Part shown: one piece after another, positions 47,026 through 56,752 of the stretch
Numbering within the stretch: the first letter of the stretch is position 1
How the letters are laid out: every line of letters begins with the position of its first letter
NCBI RefSeq assembly: GCF_001042615.1
Contig: NZ_AP012327.1
Span: forward strand, 1,240,001 to 1,304,000
Reading direction: 5' to 3'
Source: Bifidobacterium catenulatum subsp. kashiwanohense JCM 15439 = DSM 21854
GTDB lineage: Bacteria > Actinomycetota > Actinomycetes > Actinomycetales > Bifidobacteriaceae
Length of the DNA: 64,000 bases
The notes under the pieces: model-generated
What the model was told of the DNA's origin: nothing
Database searches by the model: none
What the model saw: the letters and a program-made list of their open reading frames with translations, nothing else
Program-made: the position numbers and the translations under genes

Positions 47026-47085
47026 AATGCTCCTAGGCAGGTTGCGGATGTTTCAAACGAAACGATTCTAAAGCGGTTCTAAGAC

Positions 47086-47114
47086 AAAGCGCCTGACATA
47101 TGGTTGTCAGGCGC
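47086..47114 (-). terminator. Terminator after the phosphatidylinositol-phosphate synthase gene
   Basis: Perfect 9-bp arms GCGCCTGAC / GTCAGGCGC (47089-47097 and 47106-47114), followed on the minus strand by TTTGTC. Confidence 0.75.
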
Positions 47115-47139
47115 GTCAACATTCGACGTTTACAGGCAG

Positions 47140-47802
47140 TTATAGCTGATACGTCCTATGACCGGCAGCCATCTGTCGACGTGCTTCGAGAACGCGCTGG
47201 AATACTGTGGCCACACCTAAAACTGCAAGCAACACCATGTCAATGGCCAGCCATAGGCCATGATGCGTCAATCCAGTGATCGCCATGCCCACCAGAATGA
47301 TGACCAGTCTGTCGGCGCGCGTTGCGATGCCGTTCTTTACTTCGAAACCAACGGATTCCGCACGGGCACGCGCATACGACGTCACAAACGACGTCATCAT
47401 TGACACCATGGCCGCGCCGACACCAACCCAACTAATATAATCCGGGCTTGACCGGCTGATGTCATACCACCAATCGGCGTGCAAGATGAAGAAGACGATC
47501 ACTCCGGCAAGCAATGCCCAATCGGCGATACGATCCAACGTGGAATCCAGAAAAGCGCCGAATTGGGTGCCTCCCGTAGTCAGCTTCGCGATCGAACCGT
47601 CCAGGGAATCGGCCAGCACCAGCAATGTCAGCACTACGGCTCCAGCGAAAAGCCATCCTGTGATGCCGGTGACGAAGGCGACCACAATGGTTCCAATGGT
47701 GCCTATGACCGTCACCGCATTTGCGGTCAGACCAATGGATATCAACGCTTTGGCAAGCGGTTCTATGAGTTTTTTGAATGGTGCGCGAAGATGTTCTAGC
47801 AT
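47140..47802 (-). CDS. CDP-alcohol phosphatidyltransferase (phosphatidylinositol-phosphate synthase-like)
   Basis: 220 residues from the ATG of MLEHLRAPF behind AGGAA. The CDP-alcohol motif reads DSLDGSIAKLTTGGTQFGAF then LDSTLDRIAD: the usual D-x2-D-G-x2-A-R has Lys in place of Arg, the rest (G-x3-D-x3-D) is kept. Five to six membrane helices. Sequence and position (between thrS and yebC-ruvCAB) fit the actinobacterial PgsA1 that makes phosphatidylinositol phosphate. Confidence 0.85.
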   Translation of the reverse strand: MLEHLRAPFKKLIEPLAKALISIGLTANAVTVIGTIGTIVVAFVTGITGWLFAGAVVLTLLVLADSLDGSIAKLTTGGTQFGAFLDSTLDRIADWALLAGVIVFFILHADWWYDISRSSPDYISWVGVGAAMVSMMTSFVTSYARARAESVGFEVKNGIATRADRLVIILVGMAITGLTHHGLWLAIDMVLLAVLGVATVFQRVLEARRQMAAGHRTYQL

Positions 47803-47828
47803 GCGGATTCCTGTTTCTCGGAAAACGA

Positions 47829-47868
47829 AAAGGGCGCGCAAGCGTCAATAATGATGCTTGTGCGCCCT
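47829..47868 (-). terminator. Terminator of thrS
   Basis: 14-bp arms AAGGGCGCGCAAGC / GCTTGTGCGCCCTT (one mismatch or G-U) with a 12-base loop; T-rich tail on the minus strand. Confidence 0.8.
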
Positions 47869-47912
47869 TATATGACCCATGATCGTATGAGACCGAATGC
47901 AAGTGAATCGGC

Positions 47913-49946
47913 TCAGTCTGCGATGGCGGACTTGAAGTCGTCGACGTTGTTGACCTGAACGCGCTTCTTGAGCACGGTCATAATCTGAGCCTTGGCTTCA
48001 TTGACCGGCACGCCGTTCAGCTGGCTGCCATCACGGAAGCGGAAGCTCACCGCATTGTTGTTCATGTCTTCCTCGCCAACGATGAGGATGAACGGAACCT
48101 TGGACTTGGACGCGTTGCGGATCTTCTTGCCGAAACGATCGTCGGACATGTCGATTTCACAACGAACCGTTTCCTCTTCGAGACTGGCGATGAACTGCTG
48201 CAAGTGCGGGGCGAATTCATCGGCAACCGGCACGCCAAGCACCTGAACCGGAGCGAGCCATGCCGGGAAAGCACCGGCGTAATGCTCAAGAAGCACGGCG
48301 AAGAAGCGTTCGATGGAGCCGAACAGCGCACGGTGAATCATCACCGGACGCTGGTGAGTACCGTCCGCAGCGATGTATTCCAAGCCGAAACGTTCCGGAA
48401 GGTTGAAATCAAGCTGGATGGTGGACACCTGCCAGGTGCGGCCGATGGCATCACGGGCCTGCACGGAAATCTTCGGACCGTAGAAGGCTGCGCCACACGG
48501 ATCGTCAATCAGCTCAAGGCCGGATTCCTTGGCGACTTCGGCCAGCGTATTGGTGGCTTCCTCCCAGATCTCGTCAGAACCGACGTACTTGTGCGGATCC
48601 TTGGTAGACAGCTCTAGATAGAAGTCGTCCAGACCGAAGTCCTTCAATAGGCCAAGCACGAAGGTCAGAAGGTTTTTCAACTCGTCCTTCATCTGCTCGC
48701 GAGTGCAGTAGATGTGGGAGTCATCCTGAGTCAAGCCGCGCACGCGGGTCAGACCATGCACCTCGCCGGACTTCTCGTAGCGATACACCGTGCCGAATTC
48801 GAACAGGCGCAATGGCAGCTCGCGGTAGGAACGCTGGCGGGACTTGAAGATCAGGTTGTGCATCGGGCAGTTCATTGGCTTCAGGTAGTAGTCGAAGCCC
48901 TGCTTGATGACGTTGCCGTTCTCGTCCTTTTCCTCATCCAGACGCATTGCGGGATACATGCCATCCTTGTACCAATGCAGGTGGCCGGAAGTCTCGTACA
49001 GACCGCCCTTGGTGATGTGCGGAGTCTGCACGAAGCTGTAGTGGTGCTTGCGATGCATTTCGCGGGAGTAATCCTCCATCGCGTTAATCACGGCAGCGCC
49101 CTTCGGATGGAACACAGCCAGGCCCGGACCGATCTCATCCGGGAAGGAGAACAGATCCATCTCCGCGCCAAGCTTACGGTGGTCACGCTTGGCGGCCTCC
49201 TCAAGACGAGTCTGATAGGCCTTGAGATCTTCTTTGGTGGCGAAAGCCGCGCCATAAATGCGCTGCAACATCGGATTAGCTTCGCTGCCACGCCAATATG
49301 CAGCTGCGGAACGCTCGATCTTGAACGCCTTGATATAGCGGGTGTTCGGCAGGTGCGGTCCGCGGCACAGGTCCTTCCAAACCACATTGCCGTCGCGGTC
49401 GACATTATCGTAGAAGCTCAGTTCCTTGCCGCTGATTTCAGTGGCCGCCTCCGGATCGAGGTGGGCTTCCTTGTCTTTGATTAGCTCCAGCTTGTACGGC
49501 TGATCAGCCTCTTCCGCCAAAGCCTCCTCTTCGGTCACCACGCGGCGGCGGAAGGACTGGGACGATTTGATGATGCGCTGCATGCGCTTTTCGATCTCTT
49601 TGAGATCGTCAGGAGTGAACGGAGTCTCAACATCGAAATCGTAGTAGAAACCGTCTTTGATGACCGGGCCGACGCCAAGCTTGGCATCCGGGCGAATCTC
49701 CTGCACGGCCTGTGCCATGACGTGGGTCGCGGAGTGACGCATAATGGCCAAACCGTCTTCGCTATCAAGCACGATTGGTTCCACAACATCGCCGTCATGC
49801 AGTTCGGTATACAAATCGCGAGGCTCGCCGTTAAGACGCACCGCGATGATGTTCTTGTCTTCCGCAAAGAGTTGGACGCCAGTCTGGTCTGCTGCCACCT
49901 CCTTCGCTTCACCGTTGAGTATGATGGAGATGGTCTGTTCAGCCAT
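47913..49946 (-). CDS. thrS: Threonyl-tRNA synthetase
   Basis: 677 residues from the ATG of [12 protein letters not shown] behind AAAGGA. N-terminal TGS domain (residues 1-65), editing domain with the HxxxH of [12 protein letters not shown], class II core with motif 2 ([19 protein letters not shown]) and motif 3 ([20 protein letters not shown]), and the C-terminal anticodon-binding domain. A frame extension to 50075 lacks a ribosome site. Confidence 0.97.
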   Translation of the reverse strand: MAEQTISIILNGEAKEVAADQTGVQLFAEDKNIIAVRLNGEPRDLYTELHDGDVVEPIVLDSEDGLAIMRHSATHVMAQAVQEIRPDAKLGVGPVIKDGFYYDFDVETPFTPDDLKEIEKRMQRIIKSSQSFRRRVVTEEEALAEEADQPYKLELIKDKEAHLDPEAATEISGKELSFYDNVDRDGNVVWKDLCRGPHLPNTRYIKAFKIERSAAAYWRGSEANPMLQRIYGAAFATKEDLKAYQTRLEEAAKRDHRKLGAEMDLFSFPDEIGPGLAVFHPKGAAVINAMEDYSREMHRKHHYSFVQTPHITKGGLYETSGHLHWYKDGMYPAMRLDEEKDENGNVIKQGFDYYLKPMNCPMHNLIFKSRQRSYRELPLRLFEFGTVYRYEKSGEVHGLTRVRGLTQDDSHIYCTREQMKDELKNLLTFVLGLLKDFGLDDFYLELSTKDPHKYVGSDEIWEEATNTLAEVAKESGLELIDDPCGAAFYGPKISVQARDAIGRTWQVSTIQLDFNLPERFGLEYIAADGTHQRPVMIHRALFGSIERFFAVLLEHYAGAFPAWLAPVQVLGVPVADEFAPHLQQFIASLEEETVRCEIDMSDDRFGKKIRNASKSKVPFILIVGEEDMNNNAVSFRFRDGSQLNGVPVNEAKAQIMTVLKKRVQVNNVDDFKSAIAD

Positions 49947-50116
49947 GGGTTGTCCTTTGCTATCGGGGTCCGCGTTACTAATGTGCAGGCCTGGACTGTA
50001 TGTCAACGATGAACAAGATAGGGTTGAGGGCAGACATCGGCACGCTGAAAAGGTGAACGGCACTCTACAACACAACTATTTTTAGGATCGACCAAAAGAA
50101 AACGCTACTTGAGGAG

Positions 50117-50944
50117 TTATTCGACGACATGCGCATACGTGTACTGTGGCGCTCTTCTCGTCGACATGATTTCCACCTTGTCGGAAGGCGCAATCGACAC
50201 GGTGGAGCCATACTTCACTTTCAAACGTGAACCAACACCGCCCGCAAGATTGACGGCGTTCTGCAGATTGTCGCTATCCCCTATCGCTTTGATGATGAAT
50301 GGCGCCTTGATATTCGCGCCATCACAGCTGAGACCGTCTGCGGAATCGCTGATATACGTACTGGTAATCACACGAATATCGTTGATTTCAATGACCTCCG
50401 CACCGCTATTGCGCAATTCTTCAAGAAGCGTGAACAGAATCGACGCATCAATATCTTGCTTTGATCCTTTGGAAATACGGATGACCACGCCTTCTCCAGA
50501 TACCGGCAGACGTCCGGAAAGAATTCCATTCGATTCGGCATTCTGTTTGGCGATTTCCGCCGCCTTTTCGTTCTTGTCGGCCGTATCCTTCAGCGAGTCA
50601 AGCTGGCTGGAAAGCTCACTTTTGCGCTGCTCAAGCTTTTGGACCTGCGTGCTGGTTTCACTGATGAGTTTGGTTAGTTCGTCCTCACTCATCGTCTCAT
50701 ATGTGGACGTTGTGTTGTTCAACTGAATGGCATAGCTAAAGCCGAGCAACGCGCAAAGCACGGTTACAAGCACGCTGGAGTACAGACGGGCACGAGTGAC
50801 CTTCGCGTTCAGCGAAATCCGCTTCGGCTTGCGCCTGACCACTGGAAACGATCCGGTCTGGGTGCTGTCGTTGTTCTGGTCCTTGACGATCTGCTCGTGA
50901 ATTTTGGAGAGCACGTCCTTGTTGTCATCGTTACGTCTGCTCAT
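50117..50944 (-). CDS. DUF881 protein, single membrane span
   Basis: 275 residues. Cytoplasmic N-terminus, one membrane helix (RLYSSVLVTVLCALLGFSYA), a coiled coil (TKLISETSTQVQKLEQRKSE), and an external DUF881 domain with GEGVVIRISKG and the AEVIEINDIRVI stretch. The second DUF881 gene and a small basic protein gene are next to it; this trio lies near cell-division genes in other actinobacteria. Function unknown. Confidence 0.85.
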   Translation of the reverse strand: MSRRNDDNKDVLSKIHEQIVKDQNNDSTQTGSFPVVRRKPKRISLNAKVTRARLYSSVLVTVLCALLGFSYAIQLNNTTSTYETMSEDELTKLISETSTQVQKLEQRKSELSSQLDSLKDTADKNEKAAEIAKQNAESNGILSGRLPVSGEGVVIRISKGSKQDIDASILFTLLEELRNSGAEVIEINDIRVITSTYISDSADGLSCDGANIKAPFIIKAIGDSDNLQNAVNLAGGVGSRLKVKYGSTVSIAPSDKVEIMSTRRAPQYTYAHVVE

Positions 50945-50950
50945 GCCACG

Positions 50951-51283
50951 TCATCCCTTGAAGATGAAACGCCGGATGGCCGACACATTGGTGAAGATTC
51001 GAATGCCGAGCACGACGATGACAGCGGTCTGCAGCTGGGAACCAACGCCAAGTTGGTTTCCCAAGAAAACCAGCAATGTTGCGGTAATGACGTTCGAAAA
51101 AAAGGATATCACAAAGACCTTATCGGAAAAGCTGCGCTGGAAATAGGCTCGTACGGCACCAAGCAGCGCATCGAGCGCGGCCAGAACCATAATCGGCAGA
51201 TACGGCTGAAGGGCAATGGGGATGTCCGGTCGGACGAACACGCCAATGACCACGCCAATGATAAGTCCCAAGACCGCTGCCAT
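50951..51283 (-). CDS. Small basic protein, DUF1290 family
   Basis: 110 residues. Three hydrophobic helices, a central PYLPIMVLAALDALLGAVRAY and the C-terminal FTNVSAIRRFIFKG. The family is typically encoded between two DUF881 genes, as here. The start (TAATG) overlaps the stop of the upstream gene. Confidence 0.88.
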   Translation of the reverse strand: MAAVLGLIIGVVIGVFVRPDIPIALQPYLPIMVLAALDALLGAVRAYFQRSFSDKVFVISFFSNVITATLLVFLGNQLGVGSQLQTAVIVVLGIRIFTNVSAIRRFIFKG

Positions 51284-52254
51284 TACTTGACCTTCCTTGC
51301 ATATGTCACTTCGCCAGTTACCGCCGCTTCCAGTGTAATCGATTTGTTTTTGCCCACTTGCGGATAGATGCCCGCTTCTTTGAAATCATCGTACAAACGT
51401 TGTTGTGTTTTCTTGCTCACCGCATTGGCAAGAACGCTGGAATTGCCGATCGCCTCGATGCGATACGGACTTTGCACGGAATTGACTCCGATGAGGATCG
51501 TCGTTCCAGCCGTTCGTATGGAAGTCTGCACGCCGAGACGGTATCCGTTGATGGCGATCGCTTCCGCTCCGGACTGCCAGAGTAGCGAGACAAGCACCTG
51601 CAGATCCGAATCCGTGACGACGCGAACCTGATTGCCGTTTTCTCTTGGCAGCGACGAATCCGCGTTGTCACCGCCCACAGATATCGGGTTGGCGATGGTG
51701 AGCGTGATGCCTTCGCCTCGCACGGGAAGTACGCCATTGACCATTTCGTCATCCTGTATGGTCTGGTTCAATGACCAGTTCGACACGGATTTCGATTCCT
51801 CTTCAACTTGGGCACGCAGCGCATTGACGTCTTTGGTGAGGGTCTCGACGTTTTTTGTTTGCTCAGCCAACTGACTTGACAGCTGCTTGCGCACTTCCTT
51901 ACGGGGGTCGGTGCTCAACTGCCGAACGAATACGCTGCCTGCCGTACCCACGGCAATGCAGATGAGAAACACCAACACACGGGTAAACCAGACCGCAAAC
52001 ATCGGCGGTGTTTTGGTGGCCAGTCTCGAATCCGTATACATCGCATCCATCGGACGGTTGGTCAGGTCATCGATGAGCCGCAGCGAATCATCGTCCAAAT
52101 TCCGCCTTCTTCGAGAGGTGGATGCAGCAGTGTCGGGCTGCACATGATGCGAGGTCAGCCCAGCGAAAGACGCCGAAAAAACGGCGCGACGCTTCGTGGG
52201 CGTATTCTCCGGAGACACCGGAAACGACACACGTTCCGAAGCATCATGCATCAT
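51283..52254 (-). CDS. DUF881 protein, single membrane span
   Basis: 323 residues. A long cytoplasmic N-terminus, one membrane helix (FAVWFTRVLVFLICIAVGTA), a coiled coil (QLAEQTKNVETLTKDVNALR), then the external DUF881 domain (VRGEGITLTIANP, SGAEAIAINGYRLG). It starts at ATG behind AAGGA and overlaps the small basic protein gene at its end. Partner of the DUF881 gene at 50117-50944. Confidence 0.85.
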   Translation of the reverse strand: MMHDASERVSFPVSPENTPTKRRAVFSASFAGLTSHHVQPDTAASTSRRRRNLDDDSLRLIDDLTNRPMDAMYTDSRLATKTPPMFAVWFTRVLVFLICIAVGTAGSVFVRQLSTDPRKEVRKQLSSQLAEQTKNVETLTKDVNALRAQVEEESKSVSNWSLNQTIQDDEMVNGVLPVRGEGITLTIANPISVGGDNADSSLPRENGNQVRVVTDSDLQVLVSLLWQSGAEAIAINGYRLGVQTSIRTAGTTILIGVNSVQSPYRIEAIGNSSVLANAVSKKTQQRLYDDFKEAGIYPQVGKNKSITLEAAVTGEVTYARKVK

Positions 52255-52259
52255 GTGCG

Positions 52260-52862
52260 CTAATCCTTATCGTTTTTCAGCAGCTGGATTCCCTGACGTA
52301 TGTAAATATAGCCGGCAAGCCAGTACAATCCTACGCCCCATGTGCCGGTGGCGAGACCGCATAAATGCAATGTATCCGTAGCGGAATTGGACCAGATATC
52401 CGCAAAAATCAAAGCGACAATAGCAATCATCAGCATGGCGGTGCCTGCTTTGCCCACGAAATGCACGGGCAGCGGACCATAATCATGCTGGGCTAATATC
52501 AACACGAGAATCGCCATGATCAAATCGCGCAATCCAACGACAATCAACATCCACCATGGAATGATGTCGGCGACGCCCAATGCAAGGATGCTACAGAAAA
52601 TCAGCAGACGATCGGCGATGGGGTCGAGAATCTGCCCGATCTTGCTCACCTGGTTGAACGACCTTGCAATAAGACCGTCCAAACCGTCAGATACTGCCGA
52701 AAGCGCAAGCACAACCAACGCAAGCACCATCTCATGACGAGAGACCAATACCGAGATGAAAGGAATCGAAATGATTCGCAACAGGCTAATAAGGTTCGGA
52801 ACCGTGAAATAGATATCCCGCGGTTCCGGACTGTACTGCTTTTTGATAATCAGTTTGCTCAT
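52260..52862 (-). CDS. CDP-alcohol phosphatidyltransferase (PgsA/cardiolipin-synthase type)
   Basis: 200 residues from the ATG of MSKLIIKKQYSP; the ribosome site is weak. Motif reads SDGLDGLIARSFNQVSKIGQ then ILDPIADRL, the complete D-x2-D-G-x2-A-R-x8-G-x3-D-x3-D. About five membrane helices. It makes phosphatidylglycerol phosphate or cardiolipin; which one cannot be told from sequence alone. Its stop overlaps the ribosome site of the DUF881 gene. Confidence 0.88.
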   Translation of the reverse strand: MSKLIIKKQYSPEPRDIYFTVPNLISLLRIISIPFISVLVSRHEMVLALVVLALSAVSDGLDGLIARSFNQVSKIGQILDPIADRLLIFCSILALGVADIIPWWMLIVVGLRDLIMAILVLILAQHDYGPLPVHFVGKAGTAMLMIAIVALIFADIWSNSATDTLHLCGLATGTWGVGLYWLAGYIYIRQGIQLLKNDKD

Positions 52863-52875
52863 ACTTCGAGCAACA

Positions 52876-53727
52876 TTACATTCTCGAGGCCTGCAAGGCG
52901 GTGACAATTATGCCACGGGCACCAACTTCATACAACTGGTCCATCAGTTGGTTGACCTTGGCCTTCGGCACGACGACGCGCACGGCCGCCCACTGCTTGT
53001 CATGCAGCGGGGAAACGGTCGGGCTCTCAAAGCCTGGCGTGATGGCCACAGCGGCGGAAACCTTCTCGACCGGAATGTCGTAATCCATGAGCACGTAGCG
53101 TTGGGCAGTGAGCACACCCTGCAGTCGGCGGCTTAGAATCGTCAGGCGGTCGTCGTTCTCAGCGAGACGCGGAGAACGAATGAGTACGGCTTCGGAATGC
53201 AGCAACGGCTCCGCGAAAATACGCAAGCCGGCATTGCGGAGTGTGGTGCCCGTGGACACGACGTCGGCGATCAAATCCGCCACTCCAAGCTGCACCGACG
53301 ATTCGACGGCACCGTCAAGATGCACGGTTTCGGCGTTGATGCCATGTTCGACCAGATAATCATGCACAAGCTTGTCGAAACTGGTGGCGACGCGTTTGCC
53401 TTCGATGTCTTCAAGCGTGCTGATCGGGGAATCGTTCGGGGCCGCGAAACGGAATGTCGATGCGCCGAAGCCAAGTTCCATGTGCTCCTTAGCGTCCGTT
53501 CCGGAGTTGAGCAATAGATCATGGCCGGTGATGCCGACGTCGATGGTACCGCGTCCAACGTAGACGGCAATATCAAGCGGACGCAGATAGAACAACTCCA
53601 CATCATTATCGGGATCCTCTACGACCAGCTGACGCGGATTGCTCCTCAGACGATAGCCAGCTTCGGCCAGCATGTTCCAGGCAGGTTCAGACAGCATGCC
53701 TTTGTTAGGCACGGCGATTCTCAGCAT
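52876..53727 (-). CDS. hisG: ATP phosphoribosyltransferase
   Basis: 283 residues from the ATG of [15 protein letters not shown] behind GGGAGGA. Conserved core [10 protein letters not shown], the PRPP loop [19 protein letters not shown], and a C-terminal regulatory ACT-like domain ([19 protein letters not shown]), i.e. the long, histidine-inhibited form. First step of histidine synthesis. A terminator-like hairpin with five T ends 12 bp before the start codon. Confidence 0.94.
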   Translation of the reverse strand: MLRIAVPNKGMLSEPAWNMLAEAGYRLRSNPRQLVVEDPDNDVELFYLRPLDIAVYVGRGTIDVGITGHDLLLNSGTDAKEHMELGFGASTFRFAAPNDSPISTLEDIEGKRVATSFDKLVHDYLVEHGINAETVHLDGAVESSVQLGVADLIADVVSTGTTLRNAGLRIFAEPLLHSEAVLIRSPRLAENDDRLTILSRRLQGVLTAQRYVLMDYDIPVEKVSAAVAITPGFESPTVSPLHDKQWAAVRVVVPKAKVNQLMDQLYEVGARGIIVTALQASRM

Positions 53728-53738
53728 TTTTCCTCCCC

Positions 53739-53767
53739 AAAAAGGCCATGCCTTCTGCGGCATGGCC
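53739..53767 (-). terminator. Hairpin with U-run between hisE and hisG
   Basis: Perfect 9-bp arms GGCCATGCC (53744-53752) and GGCATGGCC (53759-53767), loop 6, followed on the minus strand by TTTTTGGGGAGG. It lies 7 bases past the hisE stop and just ahead of the hisG ribosome site. Confidence 0.8.
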
Positions 53768-53773
53768 AAAAAC

Positions 53774-54037
53774 TCACAGATTCTTGTAGATGTCTTCGAG
53801 TGTGATGCCACGGTCAATCATCATGACCTGCAGGTGGTAGATGAGCTGACTCATCTCCTCTGCGGTACGATCGGCACCTTCGTATTCGGCTGCGATCCAG
53901 GTCTCGCCCGCCTCTTCGACGATCTTCTTGCCGATGAAATGCGTGCCCTTGCCCAGTTCGTCAACAGTTAGCGAGCCAGCCTGCTTGGAAGCGGCCTTCT
54001 CGCTCAATTCAGCAAAAAGGGATTCAAAAGTCTTCAT
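53774..54037 (-). CDS. hisE: Phosphoribosyl-ATP pyrophosphatase
   Basis: 87 residues. MazG-like helices with [19 protein letters not shown] and [19 protein letters not shown], giving the E-x2-E and E/D-x2-D metal ligands. Second step of histidine synthesis; product made next to HisG. It follows rpe by 34 bp. Confidence 0.94.
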   Translation of the reverse strand: MKTFESLFAELSEKAASKQAGSLTVDELGKGTHFIGKKIVEEAGETWIAAEYEGADRTAEEMSQLIYHLQVMMIDRGITLEDIYKNL

Positions 54038-54071
54038 TGTTCTTGTCTATCCTCAAAAAATTGATGGAAGG

Positions 54072-54737
54072 TCAGGCCTTGAATGCGGCTTCAGCCTTCT
54101 CGCGAATGGAATCAATGGCTTCCGCAGGATTCTCAGCGCCGTACACAGCGGAACCCGCGACCAACACATCAGCACCCGCTTCAGCTACGATATGGGCAGT
54201 CTTCGGACTGACACCGCCATCGACCTGAATCTTGGTGGCAAGACCACGGCGGGTAATTTCGTCACGCAAGCGACGCACCTTGGACATCTGGTTGTCGAGG
54301 AACTTCTGGCCACCGAAGCCGGGTTCGACGGTCATGATTAAAATCATGTCGAATTCGTCGAGAATATCGAAAATCGGCTCGACAGGTTCAGCCGGACGTA
54401 CCGCGAAGCAGGCTTTGCAACCCATTTCGCGCAACTGGCGTGCCAGACGCACCGGAGCATGAGTAGCCCCCATATGAAAGCTCACGGATGCGGCGCCCAG
54501 CTTGGCGTACTCAGGTGCCCAACGATCCGGATCCTCAATCATCAGATGCACGTCAACCGGAAGATCGGTGACTTCGCAGATACGAGCCACGATCGGCTCG
54601 CCCAAAGTCAGATTCGGGACGAAATGATGATCCATCACGTCGACGTGAACGAGATCCGCATTGGAAATGGCCTTGAGGTCACGCTCAAGGTTGCAGAAAT
54701 CGGCGGACAGGATGCTTGGTGCGATTTGAATAGTCAT
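54072..54737 (-). CDS. rpe: Ribulose-phosphate 3-epimerase
   Basis: 221 residues from the ATG of [14 protein letters not shown] (GAG ahead of it). TIM barrel with [34 protein letters not shown], and [20 protein letters not shown]. It interconverts ribulose 5-phosphate and xylulose 5-phosphate, the substrate of the bifid shunt phosphoketolase. The reading frame extends to 55076 antisense to lgt coding, which is spurious. Confidence 0.95.
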   Translation of the reverse strand: MTIQIAPSILSADFCNLERDLKAISNADLVHVDVMDHHFVPNLTLGEPIVARICEVTDLPVDVHLMIEDPDRWAPEYAKLGAASVSFHMGATHAPVRLARQLREMGCKACFAVRPAEPVEPIFDILDEFDMILIMTVEPGFGGQKFLDNQMSKVRRLRDEITRRGLATKIQVDGGVSPKTAHIVAEAGADVLVAGSAVYGAENPAEAIDSIREKAEAAFKA

Positions 54738-54771
54738 GACTCTCATTCTATGAAAGGTAATCGACTTGCTG

Positions 54772-55785
54772 TTACTTGATGTCGGACTGTTTGTCGGTAT
54801 TCGAGACGGTTTCGGCATCGTTGGTTTCGATTTCATCCGCAGTTTTCTTTGAACGAGTCGCTGCATGATCGGCGGATTCTTCCAATCCACCGTTTTCGAG
54901 ACGTTGCTCGATTTCAGTGACGGTACGAAGCTTCTCCGCCAACAGGTCAGTATCCTTGCCCATCTGCTGCACGACGATGAACGCCACCACACCAAGCACA
55001 AACACCGCCATGGAAACCCACACGTTGATGCGCACACCCAAGAACTCATGCGCATAATCGATGCGTAGGGATTCAATCCAAGTACGCCCCAACGTGTACC
55101 ACATGATGTACACGGTAAATAGGGATCCGGCTTTAAGCTTTTTCATAGCCTTGGATCCGATGTACACGATGATTGCGGCTCCGATGAGATTCCAAATCAT
55201 CTCATACAGGAAGGTTGGATGGAACAGTGTTCCGCTTGGGCATGTAGACCCGTCGTAGCATTGCTCGCTGTGCCCGATAGCAGTGCCTTCCATATTGAGC
55301 TTCAGGCCCCATGGGAAAGTCGTCGGCGCGCCATACAGCTCCTGATTGAACCAGTTGCCCAAACGCCCAACAGCCTGTGCTACCAACAATCCCGGGGCGA
55401 TGGCGTCGGCCAGCAAGGCCATTGGATAATGCTTGTGTCTGCACCAAGCCCATGCGGCCAACGCTCCAAGCAGCACTCCGCCCCAGATGCCAAGTCCGCC
55501 ATTCCAGATGCGGAACATCTCCGCCCAATCGCCATTCGGCCCGAAGAAACGTTCGGGCGTGGTGATGATGTGATAGATTCGGGCACCCACGATACCGGCG
55601 GGGACACTGACCAAAGTGATGTCAAGAACCTGATCGAAATTACCGCCCAACTTCTTCCATCGTGTGGCGGTTATCCATACCGCCAACACAATTCCCAACA
55701 GAATGCATAACGCATAGATGTGAATCGTTACAGGGCCGATGGAAAACTGTGAAATCGTTGGCGATGGAATGTATGCAAGTGTCAT
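54772..55785 (-). CDS. lgt: Prolipoprotein diacylglyceryl transferase
   Basis: 337 residues from the ATG of [14 protein letters not shown] behind AGGAAA. Seven membrane helices and the Lgt signature [15 protein letters not shown], plus [18 protein letters not shown] and the substrate region [11 protein letters not shown]. It adds diacylglycerol to lipoprotein precursors. A long charged C-terminal tail (about 60 residues) is typical of actinobacterial Lgt. Placed right after trpA, as in many actinobacteria. Confidence 0.95.
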   Translation of the reverse strand: MTLAYIPSPTISQFSIGPVTIHIYALCILLGIVLAVWITATRWKKLGGNFDQVLDITLVSVPAGIVGARIYHIITTPERFFGPNGDWAEMFRIWNGGLGIWGGVLLGALAAWAWCRHKHYPMALLADAIAPGLLVAQAVGRLGNWFNQELYGAPTTFPWGLKLNMEGTAIGHSEQCYDGSTCPSGTLFHPTFLYEMIWNLIGAAIIVYIGSKAMKKLKAGSLFTVYIMWYTLGRTWIESLRIDYAHEFLGVRINVWVSMAVFVLGVVAFIVVQQMGKDTDLLAEKLRTVTEIEQRLENGGLEESADHAATRSKKTADEIETNDAETVSNTDKQSDIK

Positions 55786-55796
55786 GGTTTCCTGAT

Positions 55797-55835
55797 GGTA
55801 GTCCACGCATCCGATATGGCGTTGCGTGGACTACC
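55797..55835 (-). other. 12-bp hairpin between trpA and lgt
   Basis: Perfect arms GGTAGTCCACGC / GCGTGGACTACC (55797-55808, 55824-55835), 15-base loop. It has no U-run and ends 11 bases before the lgt start, next to its ribosome site. Confidence 0.7.
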
Positions 55836-55852
55836 GAAATCGTTGGAATGGT

Positions 55853-56734
55853 TTACTTCGCGGAGCGTGCGTTGTGAATGCCGTCCGCAAGTTCTTCGGC
55901 CTTGACCGCCAATGCCTTGAGCCCGGTGGCCTCGTCGACGGCGTTCTTTCCGGATTCGTCGAGCATGGTATGCACCAACGCGGATCCGACGATGACACCG
56001 TCGGCATAGGAGCCGACTCGCGCACCTTGTTCGGCGGTGGAGACGCCAATGCCGACGCAGACGTTCTTCGCACCGGCATTGCGCGTGCGTGCCACCAACT
56101 CCTCAGGCGAAGCGTCAATGGTGGAACGTTCACCGGTGACGCCCATACGGGCGGCTGCATAGACGAAACCGCGAGCATTGTCGGAAACGACCTTCAAACG
56201 ACTGTCTGTGGAATCCGGCGACACGAGGAAGATTCGGTCAAGTCCGTGACGGTCTGAAGCTTCGATCCATTCGCCAGCCTCATCCGGAATGAGGTCGGGG
56301 GTAATCAGGCCAGCGCCACCGGCGTTCTCGAAATCACGCGCGAAACGTTCGACGCCATAATGGTAGATGAGATTCCAGTAGCTCATCACCAACGGAACTC
56401 CCCCGGCATTGGCCACGGTCTCAACGGCCCTGAACACGTCCGCGATTTTCTCTCCATTGTCGATGGCGATCTGTGAAGCGGCCTGGATGACGGAACCATC
56501 CATGACCGGATCGGAATACGGCAGGCCGATTTCAACGGCATCGACGCCATGCTCGACCATGGTGCGGAATGCCTTCAGCGAATAGTCCGGGTTCGGGAAT
56601 CCATATGGCAGATAGCCGATGAATGCGGGCTTGTTCGCGGCTTCGAACTCATCGAACATGGCTTCCGACGGACTCGACTTGTGGCTGATGCCGAGCGGCT
56701 GTCCGGACAGCGTGGTTACTGTTGCGTGCGTCAT
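55853..56734 (-). CDS. trpA: Tryptophan synthase alpha subunit
   Basis: 293 residues. TIM barrel with catalytic Glu in GVDAVEIGLPYSDPVMDG, the LLIxYWN-like VMSYWNLIYHYG, and GFVYAAARMGVTGERSTID, VGIGVSTAEQGARVG. It cleaves indole-3-glycerol phosphate to indole for TrpB. 18 bp separates it from trpCB. Confidence 0.95.
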   Translation of the reverse strand: MTHATVTTLSGQPLGISHKSSPSEAMFDEFEAANKPAFIGYLPYGFPNPDYSLKAFRTMVEHGVDAVEIGLPYSDPVMDGSVIQAASQIAIDNGEKIADVFRAVETVANAGGVPLVMSYWNLIYHYGVERFARDFENAGGAGLITPDLIPDEAGEWIEASDRHGLDRIFLVSPDSTDSRLKVVSDNARGFVYAAARMGVTGERSTIDASPEELVARTRNAGAKNVCVGIGVSTAEQGARVGSYADGVIVGSALVHTMLDESGKNAVDEATGLKALAVKAEELADGIHNARSAK

Positions 56735-56752
56735 AATGGGATGCTCCTTCTT

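Noticed and set aside
49947-50116. Possible T-box leader ahead of thrS
   Set aside because: The region is short, has no T-box AGGGTGG-type sequence and no clear antiterminator/terminator pair.
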